Source: Io17-Chloro-G2 sp034420695
GTDB lineage: Bacteria; Chloroflexota; Dehalococcoidia; Lucifugimonadales; UBA3495
Length of the DNA: 64,000 nucleotides
NCBI GenBank assembly: GCA_034420695.1
Contig: DAOULB010000051.1
Location: 62,001 to 126,000, forward strand
Direction: 5' to 3'
The translations under genes were made by a program, and so were the position numbers. How positions within the stretch are numbered: the stretch's first letter is position 1; every line of letters starts with the position of its first letter. The notes under the pieces are model-generated. The model saw only the letters and a program-made list of their open reading frames with translations, was not told the origin of the DNA and did no database searches. Positions 49,640 through 58,590 of this stretch are shown here, piece by piece.

Positions 49640-50518
49640 TCAGAAGGGGAAGGTCTCTCCCCCGCCTACGGAGATTACTTCTCCGCTGATGTAGCCGGCG
49701 TCGTCGGAAGCGACGAAGGCGATGGTCGAAGCAACTTCCTCCACGTAAGCGGTGCGGTGGAGGCCCAAGGACAGGGGCCGCTCCTCCCTGTTTCCTTCAG
49801 AGTCAACGGGTTGTTCAATCTGGGCGTCTTGGGGCACATCGCTGAATTCCACGTGCTCCAAGCGGTAGTTCCTGGGGTAGACGGACACCTTCCCGGAGTT
49901 GGCGGAAGGGGCCACACAGTTGATACGAATGCCGTAGCGGCCGACTTCCTTGCTCACGGAGGTGGTCAGCCCAATTATTCCGCCCTTGGAGAATGCGTAG
50001 GGCACCCGGTTGAGTCCTACCAGGGCGTGGGTGGCGATGGTCACTATGTTGCCGCCCACATGGTCGGGGCTGTTCTGGTGCTGTTCGATCATGACGGGAA
50101 GGGCGGCCCTGGTGCACCATACGGTGGGCCACAGGTTCTTGTTGACGGTCTCGACGATCTGTTCGGGGGTGTTGTACTGGAAGGGGGTGCTCCAGACGGT
50201 GCCGCCTACGATGATGATGAGGGAGTCAACTCGCCCGTAGGTCTCCTTGGAGAACTCGATGAGGCTCTGGCACCCTTCCCAGGAGCGGTAGTCGCCGGTG
50301 TGAACGGCGGCCTTTTCCCCGATGCCGAGGACCTCTTCCTGGGCTTTCAAGGCGATGTCTTCGGCCCAATCCCCAATGACTACAGTGCCCCCCTCCGTGG
50401 CCAAGCGGCGGACGACGGCGAGACCGATGCCCTGGCCGGCGCCAGCTACGACGCATACTTTGCCTTCAAACCGGCGAGCTCCCCTGGCCAGCGGGTCAAG
50501 GGCGTTCTGTACTGTCAT
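49640..50518 (-). CDS. SDR-family NAD(P)-dependent oxidoreductase
   Basis: Short-chain dehydrogenase of 292 residues. Nucleotide motif GAGQGIGLAVVRRLA near residue 26; catalytic Y-x3-K in VPYAFSKGG near residue 179; C-terminal GYISGEVISVGGGETFPF. The Asp in VIGDWAED after strand 2 suggests NAD over NADP. The usual catalytic Ser before the Tyr is not obvious: the strand reads NIVTIATHALVGLN, so Thr may substitute. An insertion of about 30 residues (RNYRLEHVEFSDVPQDAQIE region) sits in the substrate loop. Resembles dihydrodiol dehydrogenases (BenD-like) acting after Rieske dioxygenases, but that link is only suggestive. GGAGG precedes the ATG. Confidence 0.85.
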   Translation of the reverse strand: MTVQNALDPLARGARRFEGKVCVVAGAGQGIGLAVVRRLATEGGTVVIGDWAEDIALKAQEEVLGIGEKAAVHTGDYRSWEGCQSLIEFSKETYGRVDSLIIIVGGTVWSTPFQYNTPEQIVETVNKNLWPTVWCTRAALPVMIEQHQNSPDHVGGNIVTIATHALVGLNRVPYAFSKGGIIGLTTSVSKEVGRYGIRINCVAPSANSGKVSVYPRNYRLEHVEFSDVPQDAQIEQPVDSEGNREERPLSLGLHRTAYVEEVASTIAFVASDDAGYISGEVISVGGGETFPF

Positions 50519-51161
50519 GTCTAATTCCTCCGACTACCTAATACCTACTAACGGCTACCAACTACTGATTACGTTTGATTACGTTGGACGCTGGTTTCCC
50601 CGGGGAGCTTACGGGCGTGGGCCCAGTTGGCGGGGCCAGTTTTCCATTCAATGACCAGACCATCAAGCCCAGGATGCCAAGGCACCGGTTGGAAGGAGTC
50701 TTTCGCTCAGCAAGCAACCGCGGGACTGGCTGAAATTTACTCGCGGCGGTAGCGGCTGTCAACAGAGACCGATGCGGCGCAGGGCAACGGCCTTGGGGGA
50801 CAACCTCACCAGGTGCAACCCTGATGGATAGGTAACAGATTATCCACGGACATGGGTAACACTTACTTCGTAGAGGAAGTGTTGCTCCGGCTTGGTGGAG
50901 GTTGCAGGCCACTTCAGGGAATCTCTGCACAACACGAGCCTGAGCGGCCAGGATTGCTGTTCCCACTCATGCCAACCTTCTCCCGCCAGGGGCGAAGGAG
51001 CTTGCAACGTGTCGACCCGGGCGCCTGGCCCAGTAGAGGACCATCTTTGAAATGAGTGACAAGGGCGCCCAATAGGGACGCCCCTACGGAAATGTCCTAC
51101 ATCGGTAGGGACGACCGCAAGGGTTGCCCTCTTTGCACATCAATACAAAGCTGATGGTCTA
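50519..51161. other. Intergenic region with dispersed repeats
   Basis: No gene is supported in these 640 bases. It holds a second copy of an intergenic repeat (50918-50998; see 43441-43502) and, at 51070-51135, GTAGGGACG-type short inverted sequences (TAGGGACGCCCCTACGG; GTAGGGACGACCGCAAGGG) typical of dispersed palindromic repeats. A 67-residue plus-strand frame at 50852-51055 runs through the repeat and is not credible. Confidence 0.5.
50918..50998. repeat. Intergenic dispersed repeat, copy B
   Basis: ATCTCTGCACAACACGA and CTCATGCCAACCTTCTCCCG then CCAGGGGCGAAGG match, in order, blocks of the 43441-43502 element (CCTCTGAACAACATCC; CTCATCCCAACCTTCTCCCG), with a longer spacer between the blocks. 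Confidence 0.5.
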
Positions 51162-51488
51162 CTAGGCGTCCAGGGCGAGGGGGGCGTTGTAGGGAAAGTC
51201 CCGGGCGCAGGGCATCAGCCGGTAGAGAAGCTCCTGGGCTTCCGGGGCGGTGTTCTTGTTCCGGCACTCCTCCAGGTACTTGACGGCGGCCGTGTGGGAG
51301 GTCAACCGGATGCCAGTGGCGGCGACCTTGCTGGGGAAGGTGTGGGGTTCGGGCACGGGCTGGTCTCCGGCCAGGGCGATGCCCCACTTGAGGGCGAATT
51401 CACAGGCCAAGCGGTGGAGCTCGATAATGGCCAGTTCCAAGGCCAGCTTGCTGCGAAGGGCGTCGATGCGGCGGCGTATTTCATTCAT
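51162..51488 (-). CDS. Hypothetical protein, mostly helical
   Basis: A 108-residue soluble protein with no domain I recognise. Residues 1-40 (IRRRIDALRSKLALELAIIE region) and 65-92 should be helical. It contains single Cys residues in two places and ends NAPLALDA. AGGAGAAC lies before the ATG. Flanked by long intergenic stretches, so it is probably a monocistronic gene. Confidence 0.6.
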   Translation of the reverse strand: MNEIRRRIDALRSKLALELAIIELHRLACEFALKWGIALAGDQPVPEPHTFPSKVAATGIRLTSHTAAVKYLEECRNKNTAPEAQELLYRLMPCARDFPYNAPLALDA

Positions 51489-51559
51489 AGTAGGTTGTTC
51501 TCCTTTACGAGCTAGCTAATGGATTTGCTGGGTCGATGAAAGCCAGTGCTTACTGCAGC

Positions 51560-51830
51560 CGGGAGGCCGGGCCGGATTTTTTAGTTTCCCTCTCATTTCC
51601 TCTCATTTCTTCTCATTTTGGAGGCCGGATGGGGGCCGGGGGAGTCCCCGGGGTACGAGGAGAGTTGGGGGCCGAGATTTTTAACTTCCCCACCATTTCC
51701 TGTCATTTTCCGCCATTTGGGGGTTCAGCGAGATCCGGGGAGAGTCGGGGGCCGGGAGTTTTGTTTTCCCCGCCATTTCCCATCATTTCCCACCACTCTG
51801 GGGGTATTGTGGGGTCCCGTGAGGGCTGGG
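51560..51830. repeat. Three imperfect tandem repeats of ~80-105 bases in a 700-base gene-free stretch
   Basis: Each unit begins GGCCGxG-ATTTTTxxxTTCCC, continues with C-A-T-T-T-runs (CCATTTCC, TCATTT, CCATTT) then GGGG, and ends near GAGAGTxGGGGGCCG. Units start at about 51566, 51668 and 51749. The whole gap 51489-52190 has no supported gene. The strand asymmetry (CATTTCC repeats, then G-rich runs) is unlike coding DNA. Confidence 0.6.
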
Positions 51831-52190
51831 TACCGGGTTGGAGGGTCGTGGCATTGGAGGGGGTTCCTTAGGTTCGCGTTTTGGGCATTGGACTCCTGGT
51901 TGCCTCAGTGGCCAGTTGGAGTAGGGCGCCGCGGCGTAGTGCCGCGTGATGTCCTGAAATTCATGGTAGGGAGCTGCAATCCTGCATAGCAAGGGCAAAG
52001 TGTCAGCGCGGGGTGGGTTTTCCGGTGTTTTGGCTTCGGGGACTTTGTCTGAACCGGGATTCTTGGGACTAAGGGATGGACATGATGGGGTTGGCGTCGG
52101 GCCGGGGAGGGCACCACAAAGGCGCAGTCCTGGGTTAGGGGAGGACTTGGACCGGCTTCCTTGGGTTTGACTTCGGGGAGGGGCTTGTTT

Positions 52191-53237
52191 TCAGGGTTGG
52201 AGGAAGGGGGCGAGTTCGGCGTCGGCGTCGAAGAGGAAGCGGCCCCAATAGGGGGCCTTGAGCCATTCGAGGGCCTCCAACCAAGCCTGCCGGGCAACGG
52301 GCAGAGCGGGCAGGTCTTCGTTGCGGCGCACCGCGGCTTGGAAGAAGGCGTTCAGGTCGGCGCGGAATTCCTCCATGCCGCTATAGGCCCTCTCATTGAT
52401 CTTAGAGATCAGGTGCAAGGAGGACTGGCGGCAGTCCGTGTCGGAACAAGCGGCAAATGCTTGTTCCATTTCTTCCAATTCTTGGTCGACGTTGACAACA
52501 GGCCGCAGGCCATAGGAATCCCTGTATCCTGCAGAGTCCTGTGGGGGTGAGTCCGGGGTGACGTAGAACTTCAGCACCTCCAGGCAGAGGGCATGAAGGC
52601 CCAAGGGCGGGATGACGGGAGTTTGGCCGGCGAGGCCGGGGGCATCGAGGGGCGCCAGAGCACCGCAATCGATGATGGTAATTTGGCCGGAGGCCGGCAG
52701 GTAGAAGATATTCTGGGGCCGCATGTCGAGCAGCAGGTAGCCGGCTTCCAGGAAACCTTGTTGCAGGTCGATCAACTGCTGCTGGATAGGAAAGGCCTCG
52801 GCAGCAGACGGTGTCTCATGGGGGTGCAACAGGGGATGGAGGGCGAAGAGTTGCTGGCCCACGCCCACGGGGACCCCGGTGATGCGGGCCATTTGGTCTC
52901 CCAGAAGGGGAATTCCCTTGGCCCGTTCTTCCACGGTAACCCGATACTCGACTCCCAGGGAGTCTCCGAAGAAGTCGTCGTGCAGCTCCCGCTCCGTGTA
53001 CCCCAGGATTGGCACCATTCCCGGCAGCGCCCCGCCGAGGTCCCGGTGCACCTGCAGGACCCGGTCGGTACGGGCTTCGGTGGCTTGGTGCTGATTGAGC
53101 TTGATCATCTGGGGGACAGGGCGTTTCAGCACCACTTCCGTCCCGGTTTCCAGGTCAACAGCGGTCCTTACTTCATAGTCGGCGCCGGAGCCGATCCTGG
53201 ATCCCGCTTGGTAGCGGGAGAGTTCCACCTGCTCCAT
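52191..53237 (-). CDS. Divergent protein-kinase-like protein
   Basis: A 348-residue protein with kinase-fold landmarks: a Gly-rich start RIGSGADYEVRTAVDLETG (residues 14-32), a strand with VVLK (K38), a possible alpha-C Glu54, the catalytic loop LLLDMRPQNIFYL (D171, R173, N176, equivalent to HRDLKxxN without the His) and metal-binding D190 in TIIDCGAL in place of DFG. The activation segment is short and the C lobe small. All phosphotransfer residues are present, so activity is plausible but divergent, nearer to atypical kinases than to classic Hanks kinases. No membrane span. Confidence 0.65.
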   Translation of the reverse strand: MEQVELSRYQAGSRIGSGADYEVRTAVDLETGTEVVLKRPVPQMIKLNQHQATEARTDRVLQVHRDLGGALPGMVPILGYTERELHDDFFGDSLGVEYRVTVEERAKGIPLLGDQMARITGVPVGVGQQLFALHPLLHPHETPSAAEAFPIQQQLIDLQQGFLEAGYLLLDMRPQNIFYLPASGQITIIDCGALAPLDAPGLAGQTPVIPPLGLHALCLEVLKFYVTPDSPPQDSAGYRDSYGLRPVVNVDQELEEMEQAFAACSDTDCRQSSLHLISKINERAYSGMEEFRADLNAFFQAAVRRNEDLPALPVARQAWLEALEWLKAPYWGRFLFDADAELAPFLQP

Positions 53238-53428
53238 TGGAGGACTCCAGTAGATTGCCCTGGACCGGGCAGGGTTTAGGTGTTTTTGGGAATGCCTGTA
53301 GAAACGGCCGGGAATTTCAACACTGGCAGGGGCACCGCAGCAGCGGCCAAGACCGCATCAGAGGCAAGGGCACCGCAGCAGCGGCCCGAGTATAGCATGG
53401 AAGGGACGGTGCACCGGAGCGGCAGGTC

Positions 53429-54295
53429 CTATTCGGGGGGCTTGCGGAACACCAAAGTGATCCAGTCCTCACGGGGGACTTGGTCCACAACACCGAAACC
53501 CAGGCCGTCCATTGCTTCTTCAACCTCGGAGGCCTGGGTCTGGAGGAATCCGGAGGCGACCAAGTGCCCGCCGGGCTTGAGGGCTTGGGCCAGGAAGGGG
53601 GACCTTTCGCAGATGGCCCGCTGGGAGATGTTGGCGACTGCCAAGTCGAAGCTGCCGGCCTTGGCGATGGGGTGAGGCAGAGAGCCTTGGGCGAGGGAGA
53701 CCTTGCGGCCGAGGCGGGCGCGGCGGAAGTTCTGCCGGGAGGCGCGCACTGCTTGGGGGTCTATGTCCAAGGCCACGACCCGTTCGGCGCCGAGCCTCAT
53801 GGCGGCGAGGGTGAGTATTCCGGAACCGACGCCAAGGTCCAAGACCGTCATGCCGAGTTCCAGCACACGTTCCAAACCCACGAGGCAGCCGTAGGTGGTG
53901 GGGTGATAGCCGGTACCAAAGGCCATGCCGGGGTCCAACTCGATAACCACTTGGCCGGGACTGGGCTGGTGGTCAATCCATGAGGGCTTAATGACCAGCC
54001 GCTCCCCCACTTCCAGCAAAGTGAAGTGGGACTTCCAGGCGTTTTCCCAGTCATCCCCACCTTCCAAGGGTTTGTAGGTGAGTTCACCCAGGTCTTCCAG
54101 TGCGTTGACCAACCTGATTCCAACCTCTATCCGGGCCAACCGCTGCTTGGAGGTAGTGGTCAGGTAGGTCCTGAGGATGACGTGGCCGGGTCCGGAGGGC
54201 TCCATAGCCAGACCGTGGCCGTAGCGGGAGAAGAGGTAGGAGATTGGCTCGACGTATTCGTGGGGGGCCCTGATGCTAATTTCCTGCCAGACCAA
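53429..54295 (-). CDS. prmA: Ribosomal protein L11 methyltransferase
   Basis: SAM-dependent lysine methyltransferase acting on ribosomal protein L11. The 288-residue protein has VIELDPGMAFGTGYHPTTYGCL near residue 118 (key: DPGxAFGTGxHPTT), the SAM motif VLDLGVGSGILTLAA near residue 150, VVALDIDPQAV near residue 171 and DLAVANIS (NxPY-equivalent) near residue 215. Start is a TTG at 54295 behind AGGAG. It follows dnaJ on the minus strand, a common pairing, but a terminator-like hairpin lies between them. Confidence 0.92.
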   Translation of the reverse strand: MVWQEISIRAPHEYVEPISYLFSRYGHGLAMEPSGPGHVILRTYLTTTSKQRLARIEVGIRLVNALEDLGELTYKPLEGGDDWENAWKSHFTLLEVGERLVIKPSWIDHQPSPGQVVIELDPGMAFGTGYHPTTYGCLVGLERVLELGMTVLDLGVGSGILTLAAMRLGAERVVALDIDPQAVRASRQNFRRARLGRKVSLAQGSLPHPIAKAGSFDLAVANISQRAICERSPFLAQALKPGGHLVASGFLQTQASEVEEAMDGLGFGVVDQVPREDWITLVFRKPPE

Positions 54296-54334
54296 GCTAT
54301 CTCCTGAAGGAAAGGACCGGGTTGAAGGAAAAGA

Positions 54335-54357
54335 CCCGGCGGCTTTGGGCGGCCGGG
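54335..54357 (-). terminator. Terminator-like hairpin between dnaJ and prmA
   Basis: On the minus strand CCCGGC pairs with GCCGGG around a GC-rich loop and is followed by TCTTTTCC. It should reduce read-through from dnaJ into prmA. Confidence 0.5.
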
Positions 54358-54504
54358 CGTTTCACTCTTGAGCGGTAGTTTCGGCTGCGGATGGGAACTT
54401 CGAACTTCAATGGCCGGAATCGGGACGGGAATCGGGAATAAGCCCCGGTTACCGTGCAGGCGGAGCCGCCGGAACTTGAGGGGCTTGGCGGGACGGGGAG
54501 AAGG

Positions 54505-55839
54505 CTAACCTAGGGACTCCTTGATGCGCCCGAAGATTCCCTTTTCCCTGGTGTCTTTGGCCTTGCCGTTATCGTTTTGCTGGTGCTCAGCGGGGTCATC
54601 CACCCCGGCGTTTTCGGCGTTGTCCTTGGCCGCTCTACCCTTGGAACGGCCATTGGTGCGACCGTTGGAACGCTTGTTGGAAGGGCCGGCATTGGACCGT
54701 CCGGCGGCGGCTTCTTCCGGTATGGGGTCCGCTGGTATGGGGTCCGCCGTGACGGCGTCGGCTGGGGGATCGAAGCCGTCCATGCTGCGGGCGAACTCTT
54801 CCAACAAGGCGCGCTGCTTGGCGTTGAGCTTGCCGGGCACTCTCAGGTCCACCAACACCCGGAGGTCGCCGCGGCGATTGGCGTTGAGGTGGGGGATGCC
54901 CCTTCCGCGTACCCGGAATTCCTGGCCGGCTTGGGTGCCGGCGGGGAACTTGAGGAGATGGTCGCCGCCATCGAGGGTAGGGACGGCTTTTTCCCCTCCC
55001 AGGGAGGCCTCGGCGATGTTGAGGGGCAAGAGGTAGAGCAGGTCGTTGCCGTCGCGCTGAAAGTCTTGGTGGGCTTGGACTCGCAGCCGCACGTACAGGT
55101 TGCCGTTGGGGCCGCCCCGGCTGCCCCGGTCGCCCTCACCGGTGAGGCGGACCTGCATGCCGTCTTCCACGCCGGCGGGAATCTTAACTTCTATCTTGCG
55201 GCGGCGCCGCTCCATACCGGAGGCGCGGCAGTTGGAGCAGGGATTCTCGAAGGTTTTTCCGGAGCCGTTACAGGTGGTGCAGGAGGTGACTTGGGCGAAC
55301 TGGCCGAAAACGCTGCGCTGGACACGCCGGACTTGGCCGCTGCCCCGGCAGGTGGCGCAGGTGTTGACGGCGGTGCCAGGCTCGTTGCCGGCGCCGGAAC
55401 ATTCCCGGCACTGCTCCAGCCGGTTTACTTCCACTTCCCGGTCGGCGCCGAAGACAGCTTCTTCAAAACTCAGGACGACCCGCTGCTCCAGGTCGTCGCC
55501 CCTTTGGGCCTGACTGCCCCTCTGTCCGGAAGCGCCGCCAAAGAAGGAGTCGAATATGTCACCGAAACCGCCGAAGACGTCGAACCCGTCAAAGGGGCGG
55601 TCGTTCCCATTGTTGCCGTTGACACCGGCCTTGCCGTAGGCGTCGTACTGGGCCCGTTTCTTGGAGTCGGAGAGGACTTGGTAGGCTTCGTTGATCTCCT
55701 TGAACTTCTCTTCGGCCCCGGGGTCCTTGTTACGGTCGGGGTGAAACTCCATGGCCTGCTTGCGAAAGGCCTTGCGAATGTCCTCGTCACTGGCGGTCCT
55801 GGCGACGCCAAGCGACTGATAGTAGTCCCGGTCGGGCAT
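54505..55839 (-). CDS. dnaJ: Chaperone protein DnaJ
   Basis: Hsp40 co-chaperone of DnaK. The 444 residues contain the J domain with HPD at 33-35, a G/F-rich region (about 70-105), four CxxCxGxG-type zinc motifs (CRECSGAG, CATCRGSG, CTTCNGSG, CSNCRASG; the last lacks the final standard Gly-x-Gly) between about 143 and 210, and the C-terminal substrate domains. A tail of about 75 residues after the normal end, rich in Asn, Arg and Lys, is unusual and ends in KGIFGRIKESLG, the usual DnaJ C terminus displaced. No dnaK or grpE nearby. Confidence 0.95.
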   Translation of the reverse strand: MPDRDYYQSLGVARTASDEDIRKAFRKQAMEFHPDRNKDPGAEEKFKEINEAYQVLSDSKKRAQYDAYGKAGVNGNNGNDRPFDGFDVFGGFGDIFDSFFGGASGQRGSQAQRGDDLEQRVVLSFEEAVFGADREVEVNRLEQCRECSGAGNEPGTAVNTCATCRGSGQVRRVQRSVFGQFAQVTSCTTCNGSGKTFENPCSNCRASGMERRRRKIEVKIPAGVEDGMQVRLTGEGDRGSRGGPNGNLYVRLRVQAHQDFQRDGNDLLYLLPLNIAEASLGGEKAVPTLDGGDHLLKFPAGTQAGQEFRVRGRGIPHLNANRRGDLRVLVDLRVPGKLNAKQRALLEEFARSMDGFDPPADAVTADPIPADPIPEEAAAGRSNAGPSNKRSNGRTNGRSKGRAAKDNAENAGVDDPAEHQQNDNGKAKDTREKGIFGRIKESLG

Positions 55840-55972
55840 GCAACCTCACCTGTGGGAATCGGGCGTTTTGAGGATAGACCTCTCAAAATTATAGAGCAGC
55901 AGTCTTGGCTGCTCAATAGCAGCGAGGGCGCGGAGCAGGGACTTCAGCGGCCCGCGGCAGGGGCAGTTCTTC

Positions 55973-56001
55973 TTGACACTACATGGGCTTGTCGGTAGGA
56001 T
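55973..56001 (+). promoter_or_regulatory. Sigma-70 promoter for rny
   Basis: TTGACA, a 17-base spacer and TAGGAT, about 67 bases before the rny start. It lies in the divergent gap shared with dnaJ. Confidence 0.65.
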
Positions 56002-56068
56002 GGCCTTTGGGAGCATTAGTCTCTCAAGGTGAATATGGTCAATATGACGGAAAGGAAGAGGTGTTGAA

Positions 56069-57598
56069 TTGGAAATTGTCCTCCTCGTTATCCTGGCCGT
56101 CCTAGCGGCCGCAGGGATCGGGGTAGCAGCCTGGTTATACGCCAAGAGCAAAGCGGACGGAAACCGCCTGCAAGATGCCAGCCAACAGGCAAGGAGCTTA
56201 GTCAACGAAGCTGAAGAGGAGAAGAGAAGACTACTACTGGCAGCCCAGGAAGATGTCCTGAACCTACGCTCGACTGCCGAACGCGAAATCCAAGAGCAGC
56301 GTCAAGAGGTTACCCGCTTGGAGGAGCGCTTCCTACAGAGGGAGGAGCAGCTAGAGCGAAGGTCCAACAGGCTGGAAGAACAGCAAGAGAGCCTGGCCGA
56401 CAAAGAAACCCAGGTGCAGAAATCGTTGGAAGAAGCTGAACGGGCCAAGGCCCGGCAGCTTGAAGCCTTGGAGGAAATAGCCGGACTAACCGTAAGCGAC
56501 GCCCACCAGTTGGTGATGAAGCAGGGCGAAGAGGAAGCCCAGCATGACTTGGCGCGCCGGTATTACGAGTTGGAACGGGAGTTCAAGGAGAGAGCCGACG
56601 AGAATGCGCGCAGGATTGTCACGCTTGCTATAAACCGTCTTGCTACCGACGTTGTTTCCGAGACTACCACCTCGGTAGTGCCCCTGCCCAGCGATGAGAT
56701 GAAAGGCCGTCTCATCGGCCGCGAAGGACGCAATATAAGGACCCTGGAATCCCTTACCGGCGTGGATGTCATCATAGACGACACCCCGGAAGTAGTAACC
56801 GTTTCGTGTTTTGACCCGGTGCGCCGGGAGGTCGCCAAGCTGGCGTTGGAAAAGCTGGTGGCCGACGGACGCATTCAACCGGCCCGGATTGAGGAAATGG
56901 TCAACCGGGCGCACGACGACATCAACCAGACCATCTGGAAGGCCGGCGAAGAGGCGACCTTCGAGGTGGGCGTGAGCGGGCTGGACCCGGACCTGATACG
57001 CCTTTTGGGGCAGCTCAAGTACCGGTACAGCTACGGCGAAAACGTGCTGAAGCACTCGATAGAGGTTGGCCTGCTGTCGGGGATGCTGGCTGCGGAGGCG
57101 GGCGCCAACGAGCAGGTTGCCAAAACGGGGGGGCTGTTGCACGACATAGGCAAGGCCTTGACCCACGAGGTGCCGGGCCCCCACGCGGAGATTGGCGCGG
57201 AACTGGCCAAGAAGCACGGCATAAACTACAGCTCGTACCGGGGCATACTGGAGCACCACAGCGACGAGCACGAGACCATCGAGTCGTTCCTGATCGCCTC
57301 GGCGGACGCCATCAGCGCATCCCGCCCGGGGGCCAGGAAGGAATCGCTGGAGCTGTACGTAAAGCGGTTGCAGGACCTGGAGGGGGTGGCAACCGGATTT
57401 ACCGGAGTGGACAAGGCCTTCGCCATCCAAGCAGGGCGGGAAGTTCGGGTAATGGTCAAGCCCAACGACTTGGACGACGTGGCCGCCGCTTCGCTGGCCC
57501 GGAACATAGCACGGAAGGTTTCCGAGGACTTGGTGTTTCCCGGTCAGATCAAGGTAACGGTCATCAGAGAAACCCGAAACGTGGAGATCGCCAAGTAA
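56069..57598 (+). CDS. rny: Ribonuclease Y
   Basis: Membrane-anchored endoribonuclease starting mRNA decay. The 509-residue protein has an N-terminal membrane span (residues 3-24), a long coiled coil (30-150), a KH domain with MKGRLIGREGRNIRTLESLTG (about 212-232), and an HD phosphohydrolase domain with HSIEVG and the catalytic LLHDIGK (H358, D359). The start is TTG at 56069 with a purine-rich site. It is followed by a YmdB-type phosphoesterase gene, a conserved neighbour in many Gram-positive and Chloroflexota genomes. Confidence 0.95.
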   Translation: MEIVLLVILAVLAAAGIGVAAWLYAKSKADGNRLQDASQQARSLVNEAEEEKRRLLLAAQEDVLNLRSTAEREIQEQRQEVTRLEERFLQREEQLERRSNRLEEQQESLADKETQVQKSLEEAERAKARQLEALEEIAGLTVSDAHQLVMKQGEEEAQHDLARRYYELEREFKERADENARRIVTLAINRLATDVVSETTTSVVPLPSDEMKGRLIGREGRNIRTLESLTGVDVIIDDTPEVVTVSCFDPVRREVAKLALEKLVADGRIQPARIEEMVNRAHDDINQTIWKAGEEATFEVGVSGLDPDLIRLLGQLKYRYSYGENVLKHSIEVGLLSGMLAAEAGANEQVAKTGGLLHDIGKALTHEVPGPHAEIGAELAKKHGINYSSYRGILEHHSDEHETIESFLIASADAISASRPGARKESLELYVKRLQDLEGVATGFTGVDKAFAIQAGREVRVMVKPNDLDDVAAASLARNIARKVSEDLVFPGQIKVTVIRETRNVEIAK

Positions 57599-57819
57599 GC
57601 GGGACAGGATATGGGCCGGGTCCGAAGCCGGGAAAGAGGTTCCCGGAGCGGGCCAGGCCCTTGATGACTGGCGTTGGAAGGGGGCCCAATGCCGGGTTTT
57701 GCCGGGCAGGGTCCCCTATTTTTCGGCCAGGTTTGTGCTTCTCCGGGCAGGGACCGGGATTTTTCAACAGAGGCCCGGACGGGTCCAGCGCTGCGAGGCG
57801 TTACAGGGGTAATTCGACA

Positions 57820-58590
57820 GTGCGCATCTTGATGATAGGCGACATAATCGGCAAGCCGGGCCGCAGCGCGGTGCGGGCACTGTTGCCGGAGTTGAAGGCG
57901 GAACAGGGCATCGACTTGGTGATAGCCAACGGGGAGAACACCGCCGGAGGCTTCGGAATTACGCAGGACACGGCCTACGAACTGCTGGAAAGCGGGGTGG
58001 ACATACTCACCTCGGGCAACCATATCTGGGACCAGAAGGAGATAATTCCCCACTTGGACGAAGGGCTGCCGCTGATCAGGCCGGCCAACTATCCGGATGC
58101 GCCGGGCAGGGGTTACTGGATTGACGGCGAGGTGATGGTGCTGAACCTGATGGGGCGGGTGTTTATGCCGGCGCTGGACTGCCCCTTCCGCACGGCCAAC
58201 CGGATACTGGAAGAGGTACAGCGGGATGAAGCCCCGAAGGTGATTGTCGTGGACTTTCACGCCGAGGCCACATCGGAGAAGCAGGCCATGGGGTGGTTTT
58301 TGGACGGGCGGGTGAGCGCGGTGCTGGGCACCCATACCCACGTGGGAACGGTGGACACACGGGTGCTGCCCAAGGGGACCGCCTATCTCACGGACGTGGG
58401 CATGACTGGCCCGACGGACTCGGTGATCGGCAGCAATACGGATGCGGTGCTGGAGAGGTTCCTGACGGGGTTGCCGCAGCGTCTGCCGGTGGGCGGCGGT
58501 CCGGTGGTGTTGAACTCCGCATTGGTGGACGTGGACGAGGAATCTGGAAGGGCCAGGGAAGTTGTGAGACTGGACAGGACGGTTGGTTAA
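57820..58590 (+). CDS. YmdB/TIGR00282-family metallophosphoesterase
   Basis: Calcineurin-like phosphoesterase of 256 residues, active on 2',3'-cyclic mononucleotides in characterised relatives. Metal ligands occur in MIGDIIGKPGR (Asp8 region), IANGENTAGGFG near residue 36, TSGNHIWDQKEI near residue 64, VDFHAEATSEK near residue 145 and GTHTHVGTVD near residue 172. The GTG start at 57820 has AGGGGT upstream. It overlaps the next gene by eight bases and follows rny. Confidence 0.9.
   Translation: MRILMIGDIIGKPGRSAVRALLPELKAEQGIDLVIANGENTAGGFGITQDTAYELLESGVDILTSGNHIWDQKEIIPHLDEGLPLIRPANYPDAPGRGYWIDGEVMVLNLMGRVFMPALDCPFRTANRILEEVQRDEAPKVIVVDFHAEATSEKQAMGWFLDGRVSAVLGTHTHVGTVDTRVLPKGTAYLTDVGMTGPTDSVIGSNTDAVLERFLTGLPQRLPVGGGPVVLNSALVDVDEESGRAREVVRLDRTVG

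Noticed and set aside
48890..50524. 544-codon plus-strand open frame
   Set aside because: Runs antisense through both the PP2C and SDR genes and the gap between them; not a gene.
54577..55998. 473-codon plus-strand open frame
   Set aside because: Antisense to dnaJ, with the low-complexity composition of a shadow frame.
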